Of a DNA stretch of 64,000 nucleotides, positions 41,748 to 49,006 are shown piece by piece (within the stretch, counting starts at the first letter, position 1; the number at the start of each line of letters is the position of its first letter). The notes beneath the pieces are model-generated. The model saw nothing but the letters and a program-made list of their open reading frames with translations. It did no database searches and was not told where the DNA came from. The translations under genes and the position numbers were made by a program. The stretch is from positions 1 through 64,000 of the forward strand of contig NZ_RCZC01000011.1 of the NCBI RefSeq assembly GCF_006439055.1, given 5' to 3'. The stretch is from Sphingomonas glacialis. Its GTDB lineage: Bacteria > Pseudomonadota > Alphaproteobacteria > Sphingomonadales > Sphingomonadaceae.

Positions 41748-42482
41748 ATGCGCAAACTGACCGCCCTGATAACGACCGCCGTGCTCGCGAGCGTCGCGAC
41801 CGCCCCGCTGTCCGCCCATGCCGTCTGGTTCGCGCAGCGCGCCAAGCAGACCGCGCTGATCTACGGCGTCGGCGCCGACGATCTCGATACGGTCAAGCGC
41901 TTCAACCAGATCGAGAAAATGACCGGCTACGACGCCAATTACCAGCCGATCAAGGCGACGCCGCGCATTGCCGGCCCGATCGTGGTGGTCGATACCGAGC
42001 AGCAGCCGACGCTCCTTTCGACCGTCTTCTTCAACGGCATTTGGTCGCGCGTCGGTACCGGCGAGTTCGAAAAGAAGGGTCGCGACGAAATGCCCGAGGC
42101 GACCCTGTCCGAGAAGAACTACAAATATTCGGTCGGCATCCTGGGGCCGCTTGATAAGCCGATTCCCGCGCTGCCTGATCAGGTGCTGCAGATCGTGCCG
42201 GTCGGCGCGATCCCGCAACAGCATGGCCAGAAGGCGACCTATCGCGTGCTGTTCATGGGCAAGCCCATCGCCGGCGCGACGGTCAGGAACGATCTGGTCA
42301 ACGATCCCGACCAGACCCCCGTTCGCACCGATGCGCAGGGGCTGGTGACGATGGAGGTCCGCAATCAGGGCCTCAACGTGCTGGAGGCGGTGTTCAACGG
42401 CCCGACCGACAATCCCAAGCGATACGATCATATCGAAAACAGCGCGACACTCAGCTTCGTGTTGCCGCATCTGCCCGAATGA
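41748..42482 (+). CDS. DUF4198 periplasmic protein
   Basis: The start ATG 41748 (MRKLTALITTAVLASVATAP) gives 244 residues with a signal cleaved near LSAHA. It matches DUF4198, a periplasmic family seen with nickel/cobalt transport genes: HAVWFAQRAKQTALIYGVGA at the start, VLQIVPVGAIPQQHGQKATY in the middle, and the carboxypeptidase-regulatory-like end VLFMGKPIAGATVRNDLV followed by TPVRTDAQGLVTMEVRNQGL. Related proteins (NikK-like) serve Ni uptake systems. It begins a group with a 127-aa protein, HupE and an anchor protein, 155 bases after copB. A role in periplasmic metal delivery is inference. Confidence 0.85.
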   Translation: MRKLTALITTAVLASVATAPLSAHAVWFAQRAKQTALIYGVGADDLDTVKRFNQIEKMTGYDANYQPIKATPRIAGPIVVVDTEQQPTLLSTVFFNGIWSRVGTGEFEKKGRDEMPEATLSEKNYKYSVGILGPLDKPIPALPDQVLQIVPVGAIPQQHGQKATYRVLFMGKPIAGATVRNDLVNDPDQTPVRTDAQGLVTMEVRNQGLNVLEAVFNGPTDNPKRYDHIENSATLSFVLPHLPE

Positions 42483-42507
42483 CCGCTGACCTCGAACCAC
42501 GGAGACC

Positions 42508-42891
42508 ATGAGCATGAAGATCCTGCTTCCCGGCGCACTGTCCATTGCCGCGCTTCTCGCCACCGGTCCCGCCATCGCGCACGGGCTTACCAAGCCGCAG
42601 CATGGCGGCATCGTCGCGATGAGCGGCGAGACGCTGTTCGAACTGGTCGCCAAGCCCGGCTCGACGCAGCTCTATGTCATCGACGACGACGAGCCCGTCA
42701 CCGCGACCGCGATGACCGCCAAGCTGACCGTCAACGTCGCCGGCCAGACGCGCAACATTGATCTGAAGCCGGCGGCGGGCAACCGGTTCGACGGCCCCGC
42801 GCTGGGGGTGAAACCCGGTGCCAAGGTCGGCGTGATGGTGGTCGACAAGACCAGCCAGGCGCATCTCGGCGGCACCTTCATCATCAAATGA
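42508..42891 (+). CDS. Small periplasmic protein next to HupE
   Basis: This 127-residue protein starts at ATG 42508 (or 42514) with signal MSMKILLPGALSIAALLATG cleaved before HGLTKPQHGG. The mature part is a compact beta-type domain (GIVAMSGETLFELVAKPGST; AKLTVNVAGQTRNIDLKPAA; GGTFIIK) with His near the mature N terminus (AHGLTKPQHGG). I do not know a named family; I have an impression that similar proteins precede HupE-like genes elsewhere. It lies 25 bases after the DUF4198 gene and overlaps the possible upstream start of hupE. A metal-chaperone role is plausible from the exposed N-terminal histidines. Confidence 0.78.
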   Translation: MSMKILLPGALSIAALLATGPAIAHGLTKPQHGGIVAMSGETLFELVAKPGSTQLYVIDDDEPVTATAMTAKLTVNVAGQTRNIDLKPAAGNRFDGPALGVKPGAKVGVMVVDKTSQAHLGGTFIIK

Positions 42892-42938
42892 TCGGGTGCG
42901 GTCGGGCGGTGCCTGGCCGCAGGGATCGGGGGCGTTCG

Positions 42939-43646
42939 ATGCGACCGACATTCAAGGCCTGCGCGATCGCCGTCACGGTGATCCTCGCGACCGCGCTCCT
43001 GGCGGACGCCGCCTGGGCGCACGGGGTCGCCGAGAGCGACAAGGCCTATATCAAAGCCCATCCGGGGATGCACATCATCCCGTACATCTATCTCGGCGCC
43101 AAGCACATGGTGACGGGCTACGACCATCTGTTGTTTCTGTTCGGGGTGATCTTCTTTCTGTACCGGCTCAAGGACGTCGGCAAATATGTCACCTTGTTCG
43201 CGGTCGGCCACAGCACCACGCTCTTGCTCGGCGTGCTTGCCAACATCCACGCAAATCCGTTCATCGTCGATGCGATCATCGGCTTTTCGGTGGTGTACAA
43301 GGCGTTCGACAATCTCGGCGCGTTCAAGACGGTGCTGGGGTTCGAGCCGAACCAGAAGGCGGCGGTGCTGATCTTCGGCTTCTTTCACGGCTTCGGCCTT
43401 GCCACCAAGCTCCAGGATCTGACGCTGTCGCGCGACGGGCTGTTCGCCAATCTCGTCAGCTTCAACGTCGGTGTCGAGATGGGGCAGTTCCTGGCGCTCA
43501 GCCTGATCCTCATCGTGATGACGTTCTGGCGGCGCAGCCGCAGTTTCACCCGAAGCGTCGTCGTCGCCAACACCCTGCTGATGACCGCCGGCATCGTGCT
43601 GGTCGGCTATCAGCTCGCCGGCTTCGCCATGGAGAAAGCAGCGTGA
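42939..43646 (+). CDS. hupE: HupE/UreJ-family membrane protein
   Basis: The preferred start ATG 42939 (MRPTFKACAIAVTVILATAL) begins directly with a signal-like helix cleaved before HGVAESD. An in-frame ATG at 42888 overlapping the previous stop would add 17 polar residues. The 235-residue product has the HupE/UreJ pattern: HMVTGYDHLLFLFGVIFFLY with the conserved Asp-His, VGHSTTLLLGV, FGFFHGFGLATKL and LVSFNVGVEMGQFLALS. HupE proteins are nickel/cobalt permeases for hydrogenase and urease, but neither enzyme is encoded here. Its setting among resistance genes suggests handling of Ni/Co or Cu for homeostasis. It overlaps the next gene (GTGA). Confidence 0.87.
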   Translation: MRPTFKACAIAVTVILATALLADAAWAHGVAESDKAYIKAHPGMHIIPYIYLGAKHMVTGYDHLLFLFGVIFFLYRLKDVGKYVTLFAVGHSTTLLLGVLANIHANPFIVDAIIGFSVVYKAFDNLGAFKTVLGFEPNQKAAVLIFGFFHGFGLATKLQDLTLSRDGLFANLVSFNVGVEMGQFLALSLILIVMTFWRRSRSFTRSVVVANTLLMTAGIVLVGYQLAGFAMEKAA

Positions 43647-44248
43647 CCCCTACCGCTCTTCCGTACCGCGCCGATGGCGCGACGCTCGCCCGCGCCTCGG
43701 CCGCCGCGCTGATCGCGGGGGCCGCGATTCTGACGCTGTTCGTGCTGCCCGCCGAATTCGGCATCGATCCGACCGGGGTCGGCAAGGCGATCGGCCTTAC
43801 CGCACTGAGCGGCGGCGGCGATGCCGATGATGCCCCCGAGGCAGCGCCACCCGTGGCTGCGACCGCGACTGCGTTCAAGGTGCCCGAGCAGACGCGCGAC
43901 AGCATCATCCGCGCGACGCCGTTCCGCAGCGACGAACGCACGCTGACGCTCGCGCCGCATTCCGGCGCCGAGATCAAGGCCGAGATGCGCACCGGCGATT
44001 CCTACAATTTCACCTGGAAATCGACCGGCCCGATCAAGATGGACATGCACGGCGAAGCCTCGCTCACCGCGTCCGACTTTACGACCTATTGGAAGCAGAA
44101 GGGGCTGACCGCGGCGCAGGGCACTTTCACCGCGCCGTTCAACGGCATCCACGGCTGGTACTGGCGAAACCAGACCGACAGTCCGGTGACGATCACGCTG
44201 CACACCAGCGGTTTCTACGCAAAGCTGATCCAGCCGCCGGTCGAATAA
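43643..44248 (+). CDS. Transmembrane anchor protein with periplasmic beta domain
   Basis: The GTG at 43643 overlaps the hupE stop. The 201-residue product has one N-terminal helix (ASAAALIAGAAILTLFVLPA) and a periplasmic domain with SIIRATPFRSDERTLTLAPH, SGAEIKAEMRTGDSYNFTWK and STGPIKMDMHGEASLTASDF, then NGIHGWYWRNQTDSPVTITL. I recall proteins of this kind being annotated simply as transmembrane anchor proteins beside HupE and DUF4198 genes. The end is a beta-sandwich-like WYWRNQTDSPVTITLHTSG. It completes the DUF4198 group and probably acts with HupE in the membrane. Its biochemical role is unknown. Confidence 0.78.
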   Translation: MTPTALPYRADGATLARASAAALIAGAAILTLFVLPAEFGIDPTGVGKAIGLTALSGGGDADDAPEAAPPVAATATAFKVPEQTRDSIIRATPFRSDERTLTLAPHSGAEIKAEMRTGDSYNFTWKSTGPIKMDMHGEASLTASDFTTYWKQKGLTAAQGTFTAPFNGIHGWYWRNQTDSPVTITLHTSGFYAKLIQPPVE

Positions 44249-44324
44249 TTTCGTGGCGGCGTGCCGCCATTTCCCATGAACGCCGCGCGCCGGCATCCCG
44301 CCGCGCCAAAGGACGAGACATCCG

Positions 44325-45014
44325 ATGACCTCCCTGACGTCGCAGACGCCGAGCTTCACCCCGAAATATATCAGCTTCGATTGCTACGGCACGCTGATCC
44401 GCTTCCACATGGCCGAAATGGCGCGCGCGTTCTTCGCCGACCGTATTCCTGCCGAATCGATGGACCGGATGTGCCACCTGTTCTCCTGCTATCGCCTCGA
44501 CGAGGCGCTCGGCCCGTGGCAGCCGTATCGTGAGCTGCTGCGCAGTGCCGTGGCGCGCACCGCCAAGGCGTTCGGGGTGGAGTATCGCGAGGCCGACGGG
44601 GATGCTTTGTATGACGCGGTGCCGACCTGGGGGCCGCATGTCGATGTGCCGGGCGGCCTCGCCAAGATCGGCGACAAGATTCCGCTCGTCATCCTGTCGA
44701 ACGCGATGAACGATCAGATCCCGCACAATGTCGCTATGCTCGGCGCGCCGTTCCACGCGGTCTACACCGCCGAGAGCGCGCAGGCGTACAAGCCGCGCAT
44801 GCAGGCGTTTGAATATATGTTCGACATGCTCGGTTGCGGGCCGGAGGTGATGATGCATGTCTCGTCGAGCTTCCGGTATGATCAGAACACCGCGAGCGAT
44901 CTTGGCTTTGGCTGCCGCGTGTTCGTCGGGCGCGGGCACGAGCCGTCGAATGCGTTTTATCGCGATATCGAAATCCCGCATATCGGGTGCCTGCCGGGCG
45001 TCGTCGGGCTCTAG
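44325..45014 (+). CDS. Haloacid dehalogenase-like hydrolase, type II
   Basis: This 229-residue HAD-superfamily protein has nucleophile Asp19 in FDCYGTLIRFH, the motif II Ser in VILSNAMND, the motif III Lys in QAYKPRMQAFEYM, and the motif IV region VSSSFRYDQNTASDLGF. The arrangement is that of L-2-haloacid dehalogenases, which have a Ser-Ser-x-x-x-D end like this one. It could release halide from 2-haloacids or act on another small carboxylate. It starts the catabolic region and lies 26 bases before the DSD1-type gene. In this context a dephosphorylating or other house-cleaning role is equally possible. Confidence 0.87.
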   Translation: MTSLTSQTPSFTPKYISFDCYGTLIRFHMAEMARAFFADRIPAESMDRMCHLFSCYRLDEALGPWQPYRELLRSAVARTAKAFGVEYREADGDALYDAVPTWGPHVDVPGGLAKIGDKIPLVILSNAMNDQIPHNVAMLGAPFHAVYTAESAQAYKPRMQAFEYMFDMLGCGPEVMMHVSSSFRYDQNTASDLGFGCRVFVGRGHEPSNAFYRDIEIPHIGCLPGVVGL

Positions 45015-45040
45015 GCTGCCAGCGTGATGAGGATGAAGGA

Positions 45041-46210
45041 ATGACCGTGCTCGCCGAACTCGACAGACCAACGCACGATACGCGGCTGACCCTGGCCACG
45101 CTGCCAACGCCGGCGCTGCTGCTCGACGTCACGAAGATGGACCGCAACATCGCGCGGCTCGCCGGGCTGCTTGCGGCGCATGGCGTTACGCCGCGCCCGC
45201 ATCTCAAGACCACCAAGACGATCGGTTCGGCGCGTCGGCTGTATCCGGACGCGCCCGGCCCGATTACCGTCTCGACCCTGGCCGAGGCGGAATATTTCGC
45301 GCGGGAGGGTGGCTTCACCGATATCACCTATGCGGTCGGGCTCGACCCCAGCAAGGCGGCGCGCGCGATCCGGCTCGTTGCCGAGGGCGTCGATCTCAAG
45401 GTGACGCTGGACACGGTCGCGCAAGCCCAAGCGCTCGGCGCGGCGGGCACCGGACCGGCGGCGTTCATCGAGATCGATTGCGACGGCCATCGTGGTGGGC
45501 TGACGCCGGACGATCCCGCGCTGATCGCGGTCGCGCAGGCGTTGCGCGACGCGGGCGTGCCGCTGGCGGGGGTGCTCACCCATGCGGGCGAGTCGTACGC
45601 GCTGAACGATCCCGATGCGCTGGCGGCAGCTGCCGAAGGCGAACGCGCCGCCGCCGTCGCGGCGGCCGAAGCGTTGCGCGCCGCCGGGTTCGATTGCCCG
45701 ATCGTCAGTGTCGGCTCGACCCCGACCGCGCATTTCGCGCGTAATCTCGATGGCGTTACCGAGGTGCGGGCCGGTGTCTATACGGTCTTCGATCTGGTGA
45801 TGCACGGCATCGGCGTCTGCCGCATTGAGGATATCGCGGTGTCGGTGCTTGCGACCGTGATCGGCACCAAACCCGAAAAGGGCTGGATTCTGGTCGATGC
45901 CGGCTGGATGGCGATGTCGCGTGATCGCGGCACCGGCGGCCAGGCGGTCGATCAGGGGTATGGCATAGTGTGCGATCTGGCGGGCACGCCCTATCCCGAC
46001 CTGATCGTCGAACAGGCGAGCCAGGAACACGGCATTCTCGCGGTGCGCGCGGGAAGCGCGGCGGCGCTTCCCGATCTGCCGATCGGGTCGCGGGTTCGCA
46101 TCCTGCCCAACCACGCATGCGCCACCGGCGCGCAGCATGAGGCGTATCAGGTGATCGAAGGCGACGATCCGACGATCGTCGCGCAGTGGCAACGGATGCG
46201 CGGGTGGTGA
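45041..46210 (+). CDS. DSD1-family PLP enzyme (D-threonine aldolase/D-serine dehydratase type)
   Basis: ATG 45041 follows the ribosome site AGGATGAAGG. The 389-residue protein has a fold-type III (alanine-racemase-like) barrel with PLP Lys56 in RPHLKTTKT, GGLTPDDP and VLTHAGESY in the barrel, and GSTPTAHF binding the phosphate. The C-terminal metal site is His358-x-Cys360 in PNHACAT, the Zn/Mn site known from D-serine dehydratase and D-threonine aldolase. It probably cleaves or dehydrates a beta-hydroxy D-amino acid. RidA, which clears the enamine/imine from such reactions, is encoded next, and a DadA-like FAD oxidoreductase lies convergent, so D-amino-acid chemistry is a theme. Confidence 0.9.
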   Translation: MTVLAELDRPTHDTRLTLATLPTPALLLDVTKMDRNIARLAGLLAAHGVTPRPHLKTTKTIGSARRLYPDAPGPITVSTLAEAEYFAREGGFTDITYAVGLDPSKAARAIRLVAEGVDLKVTLDTVAQAQALGAAGTGPAAFIEIDCDGHRGGLTPDDPALIAVAQALRDAGVPLAGVLTHAGESYALNDPDALAAAAEGERAAAVAAAEALRAAGFDCPIVSVGSTPTAHFARNLDGVTEVRAGVYTVFDLVMHGIGVCRIEDIAVSVLATVIGTKPEKGWILVDAGWMAMSRDRGTGGQAVDQGYGIVCDLAGTPYPDLIVEQASQEHGILAVRAGSAAALPDLPIGSRVRILPNHACATGAQHEAYQVIEGDDPTIVAQWQRMRGW

Positions 46211-46212
46211 CG

Positions 46213-46614
46213 ATGAACGAGAGCCTGTTGCCGCAGCCCGTGGTGGTGCCGGACGCACCGCCACCGGCGGGCCATTACAGCGCGGGCATGTGCCATGGCG
46301 GCCTCGTGTATGTCTCGGGGCAGCTCGGGGCGCTGGCGGACGGCACGCATACCGCCGACCAGCCGTTCGAGGCCCAGGCACGGGCCGCGCTGGACAATGT
46401 GCTGCGCGTGCTCGCCGCCTCCGGCTGCGGACCCGAGCACGTCATCAAGCTGACCGCCTATATCGTCGGGGTCGACAATTGGCCCAAGTTCAACGGCGTC
46501 TATGCGAGCGTGATGGGCACGGCGAAGCCTGCCCGCGCGGTGGTGCCGGTGCCCGAACTGCATTACGGCTATCTCGTCGAGATCGAGGCCATCGCGGCTC
46601 AGCCGACACGCTGA
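46213..46614 (+). CDS. ridA: RidA-family enamine/imine deaminase
   Basis: The start is ATG 46213 (MNESLLPQPVVVPDAPPPAG); GTG 46207, which overlaps the previous stop, is an alternative. The 133-residue protein is a YjgF/YER057c/UK114 member: YSAGMCHGGLVYVSGQLGAL, QARAALDNVLRVLAASGCG, VIKLTAYIVGVDNWPKFNGV and KPARAVVPVPELHYGYLVEI. The Arg in PARAVVPV is the catalytic residue of RidA. Family members hydrolyse reactive 2-aminoacrylate or related imines. It is coupled to the DSD1 enzyme and faces the FAD oxidoreductase, both of which can make such intermediates. Confidence 0.92.
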   Translation: MNESLLPQPVVVPDAPPPAGHYSAGMCHGGLVYVSGQLGALADGTHTADQPFEAQARAALDNVLRVLAASGCGPEHVIKLTAYIVGVDNWPKFNGVYASVMGTAKPARAVVPVPELHYGYLVEIEAIAAQPTR

Positions 46615-46641
46615 GCCGCCCGTATCTGCTTCGCGCAGGCC

Positions 46642-47964
46642 TCAGAGTGAGCCGACCTTCACCTTCGATCCGTCGGTCAGTCGCGCCAGTTTGAAGTGGG
46701 TGGGGTCGACGCTCGGCGTATCCCCGGTGATGAGCTGCGCGGCCAGATACCCGATCCCAGGCCCCACGCCGAAGCCGTGGCCCGAACATCCCGCTGCGAG
46801 AAACACGCCGTCGATCGTCCCCGTGGCCGAGATCACCGGCACGGCATCGGGCGTGCAATCGACGAACGCGCCCCAGGCATGGTCGATCTCCAGCCCGGCC
46901 AATTGCGGGAACGCGGCTGTCACATTCGCCATGATGTTGCGCACCATCTTGGCGGAGGGTTTGGGATCGAGCACGCGGTTTTGTTCGAACAGGCGATCGT
47001 TGTCGGTCAGCAGCGCGGACAGCGATTCGGGGCCGGAGAAAAACGAGGCGCCGACCCCCATCTGCACCGCCTTCAGCCGCTGGATGAACTGCGGCATGAA
47101 TTCGCGGGCATAGCGTATCCCCTGCGGCGTCAACTCCAGCGTGGCGCGGCCGCTGATCGCGAGCGTGTAGCTGCCGTCGAGCCGTCGCGTCATCGCGAAA
47201 TCCGACGAATAGAGCACCTCGCCGACGTTGACCGTTGGCTTGGTGCGTAGCGCGGTCTGGCGCACCGCCGCCTGCGGAAAGCTCACGCCGTGGGGCCGCA
47301 GGAAGCGCGATGCCCAGGCGCCGGCGGCACACAGCACGGCATCGGTGCGGATATAGCCCTGCTCGGTGTGGACGCCGACGATACGGCCGTTCGAAGTCTC
47401 CAGCCGGCGCGCGGCGCAGCCCTGGTGGATCGTCGCCCCATGTTGGCGGGCGCCGAACGCCAGGCCCGGCGCGGCGAGGGCCGGCTCGGCTTTGCCGTCG
47501 TCGATCGAATGGATCCCGCCAATCCAGGTGCGGCGCGTTGCCGGGATGCGATCGGTGGCCTCGGCGGCGTTCAGCATGCGCGTGTTGACGCCGAACTCGC
47601 GCGCAACCGGCAGCCACGATTCCCAGCCGGCGAGAACCGCGGGATCGTCGGTCGTATAGACCAGCCCGCTGCGCCGGAAACCCAGATCGCGGCCGATCTC
47701 GGCGGCGAGCTGATCCCACAGGTTCATCGCCAGCACCGACAGCGGCATCTCGCGTGGGTCGCGGTTCTGCTGGCGGCACCAGCCCCAGTTGCGGCTCGAC
47801 TGCTCGCAGCCGACATAGCCCTTTTCGAGCAAGGCCACCGAAAGGCCGCGCTTGGCCAGATAGTAAGCGGCCGCCGAGCCGACGATGCCGCCGCCGATGA
47901 CGACCACGTCGACGGCTTCGGGCAGGCGATCGTCGCTGGGGATACGGTCTGCGACTGGGGACAT
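46642..47964 (-). CDS. FAD-dependent D-amino-acid-dehydrogenase-like oxidoreductase
   Basis: The start is ATG 47964 (MSPVADRIPSDDRLPEAVDV), set by a GAGAAAG site; the frame continues further upstream without coding character. The 440-residue protein has the DAO fold: VVVIGGGIVGSAAAYYLAKR near residue 20, LLEKGYVGCEQSSRNWGWCR, and the C-terminal FAD segment LAAGCSGHGFGVGPGIGYLA. It resembles DadA, glycine-oxidase and sarcosine-oxidase-like enzymes that oxidise secondary or D-amines. RNWGWCRQQNRD is unusual and may help define a subfamily. It converges on ridA (27-base gap) and is divergent from the cupin gene. Confidence 0.9.
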   Translation of the reverse strand: MSPVADRIPSDDRLPEAVDVVVIGGGIVGSAAAYYLAKRGLSVALLEKGYVGCEQSSRNWGWCRQQNRDPREMPLSVLAMNLWDQLAAEIGRDLGFRRSGLVYTTDDPAVLAGWESWLPVAREFGVNTRMLNAAEATDRIPATRRTWIGGIHSIDDGKAEPALAAPGLAFGARQHGATIHQGCAARRLETSNGRIVGVHTEQGYIRTDAVLCAAGAWASRFLRPHGVSFPQAAVRQTALRTKPTVNVGEVLYSSDFAMTRRLDGSYTLAISGRATLELTPQGIRYAREFMPQFIQRLKAVQMGVGASFFSGPESLSALLTDNDRLFEQNRVLDPKPSAKMVRNIMANVTAAFPQLAGLEIDHAWGAFVDCTPDAVPVISATGTIDGVFLAAGCSGHGFGVGPGIGYLAAQLITGDTPSVDPTHFKLARLTDGSKVKVGSL

Positions 47965-48253
47965 GGCAGCAACTTTCTCGGGTCGAAGGGTCGGCGCTGA
48001 TAGGTGGAGGTTGGTATTCGCAGGTTTGCCACGAAAGATTGCGCTGAACTGCGCCCTACTTGAAGCATGCGACGGCGGGAAATCGGAACGTCGCGGAATC
48101 TCCTGTCCGGCGGCAGCATCTACCGTCGCTTCGTCGCCGCTACGCGTCTTCGGCTTGCGCCCGCGTGATCTTCGAGGGCGAATGCCGCGCGCAATCGACG
48201 ATGATCGGCGGGTCGGCGCTGCCGCGCCATCCCGCCCTAGAGGAAATCCAACC

Positions 48254-48970
48254 GTGAACACCATGACCGATTGCCCGACCTTCATCGATCTGCGGGCGCT
48301 TGCCGGGGCGGGCGCCGCGCTCGACGGCACAGACCCGTTCGACGCGGTGCGCCCGGTGGCGGTTAGCGCTGGCGAATGCGAGGTGTTTTTCATCGATCTG
48401 CCCGCCGGACACGGCACCGCCACCGAGGCGCGCGGCGACACCTGGCTGTTCGCGCTGTCGGGCGCGGTCGTGTTCGAAAGCATGGGCGCGGATCTCACGC
48501 TGGCGGAAGGCGAAAGCTGCGGCGCACCGCGCGGCACCAGCTTCGGCTGGCGGACCGACGCGCCGGCGACCCTGCTCGCCATGCGCTACCCTGGCGGCAA
48601 TGCCGGCATGGCGCCGGGCATCGTCGCGATCCCCAACGATGCGCCGCTTTCGCCCTCCAATCCGCCCGCGCTCGACGTGCTGCTGAGCGACGTGCCGGCG
48701 TGCCGGTCGAACAATCTGTTCGTGTCGGCGGATGCGGTGTTCAAGTGCGGGATCTGGGATTCGACCCCCTATCAGCGCGTGCCGATCTTCTTCCACCATA
48801 GTGAGCTGATGCACCTGCTCGAAGGCAGCGTAAGCTTCGTCGACAAGGCCGGTCGCGCCGCGACGTTCCACAAGGGCGATACCTTCATCATCGAGCAGGG
48901 CGCCGAATGCAGTTGGGACAGCCAGGTGAAGGTCGCCAAGATCTACGCGTACTACAAGCCGGCAGCCTGA
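48254..48970 (+). CDS. Cupin domain protein
   Basis: The GTG at 48254 sits 9 bases after AGAGGA; ATG 48263 (MTDCPTFIDLRALAGAGAAL) is an alternative. The 238-residue product has an N-terminal cupin-like segment (EARGDTWLFALSGAVVFESM) and a C-terminal cupin of the DUF861/cupin_3 type: GIWDSTPYQRVPIFFHHSEL then MHLLEGSVSFVDKAGRAATF and DTFIIEQGAECSW. His residues in FHHSELMH and the Glu in LLEG are candidate metal ligands. The function is unclear; such proteins often accompany amino-acid oxidation genes. It is divergent from the FAD oxidoreductase (290 bases) and convergent with the ABC transporter operon. Confidence 0.85.
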   Translation: MNTMTDCPTFIDLRALAGAGAALDGTDPFDAVRPVAVSAGECEVFFIDLPAGHGTATEARGDTWLFALSGAVVFESMGADLTLAEGESCGAPRGTSFGWRTDAPATLLAMRYPGGNAGMAPGIVAIPNDAPLSPSNPPALDVLLSDVPACRSNNLFVSADAVFKCGIWDSTPYQRVPIFFHHSELMHLLEGSVSFVDKAGRAATFHKGDTFIIEQGAECSWDSQVKVAKIYAYYKPAA

Positions 48971-48980
48971 CCGGCGGGGT

Positions 48981-49000
48981 GGGGCGGCGGGCGCCGCCCC
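48981..49000. terminator. Bidirectional hairpin between convergent cupin and ABC-transporter genes
   Basis: GGGGCGGCG and CGCCGCCCC form a perfect 9-bp stem with a 2-base loop, centred between the cupin stop (48970) and the ABC ATPase stop (49007). No T-run follows on either side, so it may act in a Rho-assisted way or simply end both transcripts. Confidence 0.6.
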
Positions 49001-49006
49001 GGATCG

